NCBI GenBank assembly: GCA_021731215.1
Contig: JAKFXU010000417.1
Span: 1-5,851 of the forward strand
Reading direction: 5' to 3'
DNA length: 5,851 nucleotides
From: Rhodoferax sp.
GTDB taxonomy: Bacteria > Pseudomonadota > Gammaproteobacteria > Burkholderiales > Burkholderiaceae_C
In this document: positions 1-5,850 of the stretch, in pieces
How positions within the stretch are numbered: the stretch's first letter is position 1
How the letters are laid out: every line of letters starts with the position of its first letter
Notes under the pieces: model-generated
The model's database searches: none
Seen by the model: only the letters and a program-made list of their open reading frames with translations
Told to the model about the DNA's origin: nothing
Translations under genes and position numbers: made by a program

Positions 1-2
1 TG

Positions 3-845
3 CTGGTCAAAGCCGCCGTCATGGGCGTGGTCGAGGGTTTGACCGAATTCTTGCCCATTTCATCCACCGGGCACCTGATTCTGGCCGGCTCGCTGCTGGA
101 TTTCACCGGCGAAAAGGCCAAGGTGTTCGAGATTGCGATCCAGACCGGCGCCATGTTTTCCGTGATCTGGGAGTATCGCGCGCGCCTGCGCCGCACCGTG
201 CTGGGCATCACGCACGACCCGGTGGCGCAGCGTTTCGCGCTCAACGTGCTGATCGCGTTCCTGCCGGCCGTGGTGCTGGGTCTGACCTTCGGTGCGGTGA
301 TCAAGGCCAATCTGTTTAGCCCGGTGCCGGTGGCCATGGCCTTCATCGTCGGCGGCTTCATCATCCTGGCCGTCGAGCACCGCCACCGACGGCGCTACGG
401 CGCGCTCGATCTGGCCGGCAAGCGCCACGCGCGGGTCGAGACGGTGGACGACATGAGCTACGCCGATGCGCTCAAAGTCGGCTTGCTGCAATGCCTGGCG
501 CTGATTCCGGGCACCAGCCGCTCCGGCGCCACCATCATTGGCGCCCTGATGCTGGGCTTTTCGCGCAAGGCCGCCACTGAATTCAGCTTCTACCTGGGTA
601 TTCCGACCCTGATGGGGGCCGGTGCCTATTCCGTGTGGAAGCAGCGCGAGCTGTTGCGCTGGGACGACTGGCCGCTGTTTGCGGTCGGCACCGTGATGGC
701 ATTTTTCTCCGCCCTGCTGTGCATTCGCTGGCTGATTCGCTACGTTTCAACCCACGACTTTGTGCCGTTTGCCTGGTACCGCATTGTGTTCGGCGTGGTG
801 GTGCTGATCACCGCCTGGAGTGGCGTCGTCACCTGGGCCGCCTGA
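3..845 (+). CDS. uppP: Undecaprenyl-diphosphatase UppP (BacA), 5' partial
   Basis: UppP is an integral membrane phosphatase that converts undecaprenyl diphosphate to undecaprenyl phosphate, recycling the lipid carrier for peptidoglycan and other envelope polymers; high dosage gives bacitracin resistance. The reading frame is open from the window edge (LVKAAV precedes the ATG at 21), so the true start lies a few codons upstream and the ATG at 21 is internal. Both family signatures are visible: [14 protein letters not shown] (bases 33-74), with the catalytic glutamates, and PGTSRSGAT (507-533). Several hydrophobic segments fit a polytopic membrane protein, and 280 visible residues match the usual 265-290. 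It ends with TGA only 27 bases before the convergent hydrolase end. Nothing suggests damage. Identification is firm; the start is not in view. Confidence 0.96.
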   Translation: MVKAAVMGVVEGLTEFLPISSTGHLILAGSLLDFTGEKAKVFEIAIQTGAMFSVIWEYRARLRRTVLGITHDPVAQRFALNVLIAFLPAVVLGLTFGAVIKANLFSPVPVAMAFIVGGFIILAVEHRHRRRYGALDLAGKRHARVETVDDMSYADALKVGLLQCLALIPGTSRSGATIIGALMLGFSRKAATEFSFYLGIPTLMGAGAYSVWKQRELLRWDDWPLFAVGTVMAFFSALLCIRWLIRYVSTHDFVPFAWYRIVFGVVVLITAWSGVVTWAA

Positions 846-872
846 TCGTTTGCCAGCCCCGGCTGCGCCCGT

Positions 873-1694
873 TCAGGCCAGGCTCTGCAAGTTCAGCAGC
901 GCGGCCTCGATCGCGGCGGCGGTGGCAATCGGTTGCTCCATCGGAAACAGGTGGCTGCCGTCGAGCATCATGATGCGGCCTTTGGTGATTTTCTCGGTCA
1001 TGGCCATGCCGACCTGCTTCATCTCCAGCGAGTGCGTGCCGCCGATAAACGCCACCGGGCACTTGAGCGGGTGGCGGCGCAGCAGGCGGTCCAGGTTGTC
1101 GGGCAGGGTGTTGTAGATGGCGGTCTCGACCGCGCGGTCAAAGCTCAGCACCCGCTTCTTGTCGTCGCCTTCGCCCTCGTCATGGGTGCCGTGCGCGATG
1201 TAGTCCTGCAGCACCTGCGGCGCCCACCTGGCGAACGCTTTCTTGTGGCGAAAGTGCTCCAGTGCCGCCTGCTGGCTGGGCCAACTGGTGCGCCGGCGCA
1301 GGCTGACGGCGCCGGGCGACACCGAACCCACCATCTGCGCGCTCTTGATGACGCCCAGGGTGGTGGCGCGCCAGCCGCCCAGAATCGGCGAGTCCACCAG
1401 CAGCACGCCACGCGCCAACTCGGGCGCCTGCGCGGCGGCCATCAGGCTGACAAAGCCGCCAAAGGAATGGCCGACCAGAAAGGCCGGCGCGCCGGCTTTT
1501 TTCACTTCAGCCTGCGTGAAGTCCAGCAATTGCTGCACCAGGTGCGGCCAGTTGTTGCTGACCGGGTATTTGGCATCGTGGCCAAATTTCTCGATCGCCT
1601 TGACCGTGAAGCCACGCGCTTTCAGGCTTTGGAACATGACGCCATAGGTACTGGCGGCAAAGCTGTTGGCATGGGAGAAGATGAGGAAGGGCAT
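873..1694 (-). CDS. Alpha/beta-fold hydrolase
   Basis: A 273-residue alpha/beta-hydrolase of unknown substrate, probably a cytosolic esterase-like enzyme. Visible marks are the N-terminal strand followed by SHANSF (residues 7-12, where HG oxyanion motifs usually sit), the nucleophile elbow GHSFGG (75-80, Ser77) and a C-terminal GSHLFPME (His248, likely catalytic His). The acid is not obvious: Asp101 in LLVDSP or Glu224 after strand 7 are candidates. I chose the ATG at 1694 because the in-frame alternative 15 bases upstream is TTG and the family normally starts right at the first strand (MPFLIF). Neither start has a clear Shine-Dalgarno. It lies 48 bases after the methyltransferase stop on the same strand and converges with uppP. 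No signal peptide is seen. It could be an ancestral neighbour of mutS or uppP; that is inference. Confidence 0.88.
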   Translation of the reverse strand: MPFLIFSHANSFAASTYGVMFQSLKARGFTVKAIEKFGHDAKYPVSNNWPHLVQQLLDFTQAEVKKAGAPAFLVGHSFGGFVSLMAAAQAPELARGVLLVDSPILGGWRATTLGVIKSAQMVGSVSPGAVSLRRRTSWPSQQAALEHFRHKKAFARWAPQVLQDYIAHGTHDEGEGDDKKRVLSFDRAVETAIYNTLPDNLDRLLRRHPLKCPVAFIGGTHSLEMKQVGMAMTEKITKGRIMMLDGSHLFPMEQPIATAAAIEAALLNLQSLA

Positions 1695-1708
1695 GGTTTT
1701 TAATTTCA

Positions 1709-1737
1709 ATTGTTCTGATGGATCTGATCTTTTTCAA
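1709..1737 (-). promoter_or_regulatory. Candidate sigma70 promoter before the hydrolase
   Basis: In the AT-rich gap after the methyltransferase stop, the minus strand reads TTGAAA (1737-1732; 5 of 6 to consensus), a 17-base spacer, then AACAAT (1714-1709; 4 of 6). Transcription would start about 8 bases before the ATG at 1694, giving a nearly leaderless message, which fits the missing ribosome site but is unusual. A chance match in AT-rich DNA is possible. Confidence 0.25.
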
Positions 1738-1742
1738 TGGCC

Positions 1743-4082
1743 TCACCCACACACGCGTTCCAGATTCAAGGCCAGCAGGCGTTTGAGAATTTCTTCGTCG
1801 GCCATCTCCGCGCTGTAGTCGGTCCAGCCATAGGCAGCGGCCACGGTGGCGTCGAGTTGCTGGTGCGCCATGGTGAGCCAGGCCGGGCGTTGGTTGTAGA
1901 GTTTGGTGAGGGTGCGTTGCTGCGGCGCCTTCAGGTCGGCCACGGTGATGCCGGGCCTGGGTTCGATGCGATCCGGGTAGGGCGATGCGGCCAGGCCCGC
2001 CGGTATCCAAGCGCCGCCAGCGACTTCTTCCATCTTTTGATGCGCTGTGTCGGCGGGGCTCAGGCCGGTGGGGAAGGGGAAGCTTTCGAAGCAGGACTTG
2101 GCGTTGTAGGTCGGATCGTTACCTACGCCGTGCATGGATGCCTGCGCCAGCGACCAGGCTTCGTGAATGCGGGAGCTGAGGATGCCGAAAGTTGTGTCGT
2201 CGGCGCGGGCAACGATGAGCAGTCGTGAGTCCGGCGAAACCGCCGCAGCAAGCCACGAAAAAAACCGGTATTTTGCCACCCGAGGTGTCACCATCAGCCG
2301 CAATAGTCCTGAAACCCCTTGCCGCATGTCTGCGCCATTGCGGCCGAATCGCCACCAGTTCTCCCGGCGGCCACGGTCGTTGTTCTGTTCCCGCTCTGGC
2401 TTCACGTGCAAGCTGATGTAACTGAACGGCTCCTGGTACATGGCTGCATCGCTCAATGGCATGTTTACGCCGTAGTCAATGACCCAATGGTCTTTCGGTC
2501 TGTCAGATAAATCAGATTCGTTTCTCCAAGGTAAAAGTACTTCGGCGTTCGAGCGGCCATGCGGGTTTGAACAAGATAGCCATTGCCTTGCCAAGTTGCC
2601 GTCAATTTCAAATGCGCCTGATTTTTCGGCATCTTTGAAGGCGGCCGCGTAGTTTTCAACCAACGACTGCGCCGATGTCAAATCCAAGCCGTCGCCGCCC
2701 GTCAGGTCGGCATGGATACAGGGCACGGTTTGTCCATTGAGTTCGGCGGCGAGCGCGTCGATGCCAAAGCACACCAGTGAAACCCGCACTGCCGCGCCGT
2801 TGTTGACCCAGGGCTCGTCAGCCCATGCGTTGAAGATGGTGAGGGCGGAGCTTAGAAGAAAGCCTTGAGCACCAGCGACATGACCCCGGCGAGCATCAAG
2901 CCCATCATCCACTTCAGTACCACCAGATCGGTGCGCAAGGGCATCAAGGCCGCTTCCAAACCCATCTGGGTTACCAAGCTGTCCTGGCTCTTGGCGATCA
3001 CGCGCACCATCGCTTCGGCCTGTTCCTGTGGAATGCCCGCTGTGCGCAATTGCTCTACCAACTGCAGCGTGTCGAATGTTACTGTTGCCATGATCAGGAT
3101 TATGTTCCGAATTGGAAGTGTGTAGCAAGCGCTCCAGTACGGTACGGTTGGCTCCAGCGCGGATGGCTTGCGTTGCCACCAGTCCGGCAGACTGGAGTTG
3201 ACCCAACTGAATTTGTACGCGAGCCTTGTCAAACCAATAGCACACCAGATCGGCACCGCCCGGCACGCGGCCGGTAAACACGGTGTCAAGCGCTTCAAAG
3301 TAGGCATCGCCCAATTCCCTGCGTTTCTTGCTCCCACCCAAAAACGGCGGATTCCCAATCACCGCGTTCGCTTTGGGCCAGGCGGCTTCAGTGGCGACGG
3401 GTGGCGTGATGAGGCCGCTCCGAGGTGTGGGCGGGGCGGAGGTTGGGTGCGATTTCAAAAAGCGAAGCGCATGAGCCCCCGGCGTCTGCCCCGCCCGCGC
3501 ATGAGTGCCAGCACCCCGTCGCCGCAGACCTTCGGCCAGGGTGGAAAAGCTTTTGGCCGCAGCCTCCGTGATGTCGCGGTTGGTGAGACTGGGCTTGAAG
3601 CTCTCGGGCGCGCTCCAGATGCGGCGCAGCAGGGCCAGCTTTTCCGGCTGGTCCATGTCGGCGATGCGCACCTCATGCGTCTGGCTCGGATGGCCGGTGA
3701 ACTGGGTGTGGATGCGGATGGTGAGCCGGTCCGATACCACCAGAAGCGGCGGGTTGGACAGGGCCAGGCTGTAGGTCAGCAATTGCTTGAGCGCGGCGTC
3801 CAGGTTCTTGCCGGGCGCTTTGTTCTCCCAGGCAAACACGCCGCGCATGAAGACGTCGGCGTAGCCGCTGCGTCCACCAATGAGCAGGCTTTTTTCTTCA
3901 AACAAATAGCCCTCGGCGCTGCCGGGCTTGGCCACGCCGAGCAGCTCGCACAGGTCCAGAAAATGGCTTTGCGCGCCCTGCTCTTCGTTGAGCGCATGGG
4001 CCGGGCCGGGCACGCCATTGGGTGCGCCCCATTTGGCGATGAAGTCTTGCGGGGTCATGGGGTGGTTTGGGTTAGTAGCCAT
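1743..4082 (-). CDS. MmeI-like (type IIL/IIG) restriction-methyltransferase, internally deleted and carrying an insertion
   Basis: A 779-residue relative of the single-chain MmeI-like enzymes that combine nuclease, adenine methyltransferase and target recognition. Order seen: N-terminal nuclease domain with D76-X9-E86-N-K88, the spacing of MmeI; an unrelated segment at 196-229; methyltransferase motif IV NPPF (244-247) in the familiar AAWPKANAVIGNPPFLGG context; an inserted segment at about 321-412; then target-recognition and C-terminal regions with VTPRVAKYRFF (598-608), HGVGNDPTYN and a final LLALNLER. The motif I block (DPACGSG-like) and the helical spacer before it are absent, so SAM binding and methylation are probably lost. 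The ATG at 4082 overlaps the ccdB end by 11 bases and suggests translational coupling; an ATG at 4058 (MTPQDF) is an alternative. No Shine-Dalgarno precedes either. The frame is nevertheless open throughout. Family is secure; activity is doubtful and it may be a pseudogene. Confidence 0.85.
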   Translation of the reverse strand: MATNPNHPMTPQDFIAKWGAPNGVPGPAHALNEEQGAQSHFLDLCELLGVAKPGSAEGYLFEEKSLLIGGRSGYADVFMRGVFAWENKAPGKNLDAALKQLLTYSLALSNPPLLVVSDRLTIRIHTQFTGHPSQTHEVRIADMDQPEKLALLRRIWSAPESFKPSLTNRDITEAAAKSFSTLAEGLRRRGAGTHARAGQTPGAHALRFLKSHPTSAPPTPRSGLITPPVATEAAWPKANAVIGNPPFLGGSKKRRELGDAYFEALDTVFTGRVPGGADLVCYWFDKARVQIQLGQLQSAGLVATQAIRAGANRTVLERLLHTSNSEHNPDHGNSNIRHAAVGRAIAHSGHSTGTGRSDGARDRQEPGQLGNPDGFGSGLDALAHRSGGTEVDDGLDARRGHVAGAQGFLLSSALTIFNAWADEPWVNNGAAVRVSLVCFGIDALAAELNGQTVPCIHADLTGGDGLDLTSAQSLVENYAAAFKDAEKSGAFEIDGNLARQWLSCSNPHGRSNAEVLLPWRNESDLSDRPKDHWVIDYGVNMPLSDAAMYQEPFSYISLHVKPEREQNNDRGRRENWWRFGRNGADMRQGVSGLLRLMVTPRVAKYRFFSWLAAAVSPDSRLLIVARADDTTFGILSSRIHEAWSLAQASMHGVGNDPTYNAKSCFESFPFPTGLSPADTAHQKMEEVAGGAWIPAGLAASPYPDRIEPRPGITVADLKAPQQRTLTKLYNQRPAWLTMAHQQLDATVAAAYGWTDYSAEMADEEILKRLLALNLERVCG
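2844..3122 (-). mobile_element. Probable in-frame insertion carrying the DUF1640-like gene
   Basis: The methyltransferase is continuous up to ANRTVLERLL (about 3123) and resumes at LTIFNAWADEPWV (from 2843). In the family these two pieces are nearly adjacent. The roughly 279 bases between, 93 codons, translate in the host frame to a polar, Gly/His/Arg-rich sequence without family resemblance, and hold the complete small gene plus about 31 upstream bases. The end falls within a few bases of the TAA of the small gene. I see no terminal inverted repeats and no convincing target duplication; ACTTCCAA and TCTTCTAA at the two ends share six of eight bases. Exact borders are uncertain by a few codons. 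Confidence 0.5.
2852..3091 (-). CDS. DUF1640/CCDC90-like small membrane protein, nested in the methyltransferase gene
   Basis: A 79-residue ORF in a different frame of the same strand as the methyltransferase, starting ATG at 3091 and ending TAA at 2854-2852. The start MATVTFDTLQLVEQL and the GIPQEQAEAM stretch are typical of the small bacterial DUF1640 (CCDC90-like) proteins, followed by a short helical part and a C-terminal hydrophobic anchor (about residues 57-79, WMMGLMLAGVMSLVL). The bacterial function is unknown; the family is usually predicted as a helical protein with one C-terminal membrane segment. Here the coiled-coil portion is shorter than in many relatives. The overlapping methyltransferase frame in this stretch has no family resemblance and interrupts an otherwise continuous domain, so this ORF, not the host frame, looks like the real coding sequence. 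The ribosome site is weak (GGAAC about 15 bases upstream). Confidence 0.7.
   Translation of the reverse strand: MATVTFDTLQLVEQLRTAGIPQEQAEAMVRVIAKSQDSLVTQMGLEAALMPLRTDLVVLKWMMGLMLAGVMSLVLKAFF
3396..3497 (-). repeat. Unrelated segment replacing the methyltransferase motif I region; possible dispersed repeat
   Basis: Between LAEGLRRRGAGTHA and ATEAAWPKANAVIGNPPF the host frame holds 34 codons (RAGQTPGAHALRF...) that do not look like the enzyme family. The segment contains an inverted repeat: GGGCGGGGC (3429-3437) and GCCCCGCCC (3488-3496), extendable to a 16-position stem (3425-3440 with 3485-3500) if three G-T pairs are allowed on the plus strand. A 9-base direct repeat GCGCATGAG lies at 3467-3475 and 3497-3505, the second copy at the deletion edge. 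It resembles a small dispersed repeat rather than coding sequence. Whether it recurs elsewhere in the genome cannot be seen here. Confidence 0.4.
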
Positions 4083-4386
4083 GCAGCGCGAAGTCCAGCG
4101 CGTCCCAGATCGCTTGACCGTGGGCAGCGAGGTTGGTAACGGGGCGGCGCAGTTCGCCGGGTTCGTAGGAGCCAATCGCCAAGGTTTCGAGGACCAGTGC
4201 TTCCCCCGCAACGTCGAGGCGCGGATTCAGGGTGGTCACCGGGTCACTGCTCAATTCGAGGCGCGCCAGGGGGATCGCAATGACGGCAATGGGCCGCTTG
4301 AGAAAACTGCTCTGAACTTCCAGCACGAAGGGATGGCTGGCACGCAGTTCTTCTACCGGATTGGGATAGACGTCGAATTGAGCCAT
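4072..4386 (-). CDS. ccdB: CcdB family toxin
   Basis: A 104-residue relative of F-plasmid CcdB (101 residues), a toxin that traps DNA gyrase on DNA. The sequence runs parallel to CcdB: MAQFDVYPNP start, FVLEVQSSFL matching the LFVDVQS strand, IAIPLARLELSSD matching VIPLASARLLSD, LNPRLDV, a LETLAI stretch, and a final helix WDALDFALHGY matching the terminal helix. The ATG at 4386 overlaps the ccdA stop (TGATG), the usual antitoxin-toxin arrangement; a longer upstream ORF in this frame only overlaps ccdA. The F-plasmid toxin needs its last residues Trp-Gly-Ile to poison gyrase; here they are His-Gly-Tyr, so potency or target may differ. The stop lies inside the first codons of the methyltransferase. 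Family assignment is good; gyrase as target is inference. Confidence 0.88.
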   Translation of the reverse strand: MAQFDVYPNPVEELRASHPFVLEVQSSFLKRPIAVIAIPLARLELSSDPVTTLNPRLDVAGEALVLETLAIGSYEPGELRRPVTNLAAHGQAIWDALDFALHGY

Positions 4387-4784
4387 CAGGCCGTTTGATC
4401 CGTCGGCGTGGTCGTGGCGTTCTGCTCGCGCGTGGCCTTTGTCTTGCGCCATTCGTGAATGCGCCGAGCCGGAGAGCCGATCTTCGCGATGCGCTGGTTC
4501 ATGGCCTCAATGGCGTCCTTGTTTTCGGCTTCCCACTTGTTGCGGGCGGCCTCTCGTTGCTTGGGCGAGCGCGCGACTGCGGCGCCGCGGCGTGCCAAGC
4601 GCTCCGGCGTGAGCCATCCGTCGGCGCTCACGGCATGGGTAGCTGGCTCTTCTTGCGCCATGGGCACGACTTTGACCGGCGTGAGCGTGACGGCACCGTC
4701 GGGCGCGATCTGCATCTCAAACAACTGCCCGGCGTATTTCTTGCCCAGCGATATCTGGCCGCTGGCGCCGACTTCTTTCAGCAT
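4386..4784 (-). CDS. ccdA: CcdA family antitoxin with an AbrB-like N-terminal segment
   Basis: A 132-residue protein taken as the antitoxin of the following ccdB. Its C-terminal half, KQREAARNKWEAENKDAI (residues 75-92), continuing to RIAKIGS, matches the toxin-wrapping tail of F CcdA (RRLRAERWKAENQEGM). The N-terminal 40 residues (GQISLGKKYAG, then LFEMQIAPDGAVTLTPVKVV) are not the ribbon-helix-helix of F CcdA but look like the beta-rich, AbrB-type DNA-binding fold of other antitoxins. A C-terminal extension rich in Thr, Arg and Lys follows the CcdA-like part. The ATG at 4784 is chosen because AGGAGG sits five bases upstream; a longer ORF starting with TTG at 4865 has no such support. The first gene of the cassette, it likely represses its own promoter together with the toxin. 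Antitoxin role is well supported; the DNA-binding fold is inferred. Confidence 0.82.
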   Translation of the reverse strand: MLKEVGASGQISLGKKYAGQLFEMQIAPDGAVTLTPVKVVPMAQEEPATHAVSADGWLTPERLARRGAAVARSPKQREAARNKWEAENKDAIEAMNQRIAKIGSPARRIHEWRKTKATREQNATTTPTDQTA

Positions 4785-4789
4785 GGGAG

Positions 4790-4795
4790 CCTCCT
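4790..4795 (-). promoter_or_regulatory. Shine-Dalgarno of ccdA
   Basis: The minus strand reads AGGAGG five bases before the ATG at 4784. It is the only strong ribosome site in the cassette and decides the ccdA start. The genes behind it rely on overlapping stops and starts. Confidence 0.85.
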
Positions 4796-4864
4796 GATAC
4801 TTTGCGGGACAGGCCTTCAGCGCTGTCCTCAACTGCTTGTCGGATGTTGGGATTTGATCGTGCA

Positions 4865-4893
4865 ATCATGCGGCATGATCCTGGGTGCGTCAA
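4865..4893 (-). promoter_or_regulatory. Candidate sigma70 promoter of the ccdAB-methyltransferase cassette, with operator-like palindrome
   Basis: In the 151-base gap between mutS and ccdA the minus strand has TTGACG (4893-4888; 5 of 6), a 17-base spacer and CATGAT (4870-4865; 4 of 6). The -10 hexamer is one arm of a perfect 15-base palindrome ATCATG-CGG-CATGAT (4865-4879). That placement suits an operator at which the CcdA-CcdB complex represses its own transcription, the usual mode for such modules. The leader would be about 70 bases. Binding is inference. Confidence 0.5.
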
Positions 4894-4935
4894 GCTTGAG
4901 TTGGAATTTTCGGTTGGCGCCGGGGCGGTCAGCCG

Positions 4936-5850
4936 CTATGCCGCCGTGCTGATCTTCTTGAGCCGGTACAGCGCGTCGAGCGCCTCACGCGGGCTCAAAC
5001 TGTCAGGGTCGATCGCCTCCAGCGCCGTCTCGACCGCGCTGGCAGCCATGCTTTCGCTTGCTGGCGGTGCGGCAAACAGATCGACCTGGGCCTGGCTTCG
5101 CGTGGCCTGGGTTTCCAGCGCCTGCAGTGTGTGGCGGGCTTGGTTCACCACGGCGGCGGGCATGCCGGCCAGGCGCGCCACCTGAATGCCGTAGCTCTTG
5201 CTCGCCGGGCCGCTCTGGATTTCGTGCAAAAACACGATGTCGCGGCCTGCCTCCACCGCGCTCACATGCACGTTGATGGCGCGGTGGTGTTGGGCCGGGA
5301 ACTCGGTCAGCTCGAAGTAGTGGGTGGCAAACAGGGTGTAGGCCTGGGTTTTGTCGTGCAACTGGGTGGCAATGGCGCTGGCCAGCGCCAAGCCGTCGAA
5401 GGTGGAGGTGCCGCGGCCGATCTCGTCCATCAGCACCAGCGAGTTGGGCGTGGCGGCGTGCAGAATCTGCGCTGCTTCGAGCATTTCCAGCATGAAGGTC
5501 GATTGCGCATTGGCCAGGTCATCGGCGGCGCCGATGCGGGTGTGGATGGCGTCGATCGGCCCCAGGCGGCAGGCCGCTGCCGGCACATAGCTGCCCATGC
5601 TGGCCAGCAGCACGATGACCGCAATCTGGCGCATGTAGGTCGATTTGCCGCCCATGTTGGGGCCGGTGATCAGCAGCAGTTGGCGCACAGGGGACAGGCG
5701 CGTGCCGTTGGCGATGAAGCGTTCCACCTGGCCCTCCACCACCGGGTGGCGGCCGGCGTCGATCTCGACGCGGATGTCCTCCACGAACTCCGGCTTGCAG
5801 TAGCCGCGCTCCACGGCGACCGAGGCAAAGGCGGCAAGGACGTCGATCTG
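4936..5850 (-). CDS. mutS: DNA mismatch repair ATPase MutS, C-terminal part (5' end outside window)
   Basis: MutS recognises mismatches and small loops and, on ATP binding, recruits MutL. The visible part is the ATPase domain and tail, about 304 of the usual 850-880 residues; the frame is open to the window edge, so the GTG at 5814 is internal. Walker [10 protein letters not shown] (5664-5638), the signature stretch [18 protein letters not shown], Walker [18 protein letters not shown] (starting about 5442) and TLFATHYFE are all intact. After a helical linker ([12 protein letters not shown]) it ends in [17 protein letters not shown], the helix-loop-helix that mediates tetramer formation in other MutS proteins. 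It ends in TAG, 151 bases before ccdA on the same strand. It appears functional. Confidence 0.97.
   Translation of the reverse strand, partial: QIDVLAAFASVAVERGYCKPEFVEDIRVEIDAGRHPVVEGQVERFIANGTRLSPVRQLLLITGPNMGGKSTYMRQIAVIVLLASMGSYVPAAACRLGPIDAIHTRIGAADDLANAQSTFMLEMLEAAQILHAATPNSLVLMDEIGRGTSTFDGLALASAIATQLHDKTQAYTLFATHYFELTEFPAQHHRAINVHVSAVEAGRDIVFLHEIQSGPASKSYGIQVARLAGMPAAVVNQARHTLQALETQATRSQAQVDLFAAPPASESMAASAVETALEAIDPDSLSPREALDALYRLKKISTAA

Noticed and set aside
846..872. Bidirectional terminator between uppP and the hydrolase
   Set aside because: The 27-base gap has only a short CAGC/GCTG stem and no T-tracts.
933..1703. 256-codon open frame on the plus strand opposite the hydrolase
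   Set aside because: Antisense shadow of a clear alpha/beta-hydrolase; its translation is low in recognisable motifs.
3092..3358. N-terminal extension of the small DUF1640-like ORF (89 residues upstream of the ATG at 3091)
   Set aside because: It is the methyltransferase sequence read in the wrong frame; family similarity begins exactly at the ATG at 3091.
3168..4139. 323-codon open frame on the plus strand, antisense to the methyltransferase
   Set aside because: It mirrors a recognisable minus-strand protein, has no family resemblance, and is expected from GC-rich codon bias.
4785..4865. Longer ccdA starting at TTG 4865
   Set aside because: A strong AGGAGG sits in front of the ATG at 4784, and the TTG falls in the candidate -10 element.
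4925..4936. Hairpin GCGG-TCAG-CCGC at the mutS stop as a terminator
   Set aside because: Only a four-base stem with no T-run after it; too weak to call.
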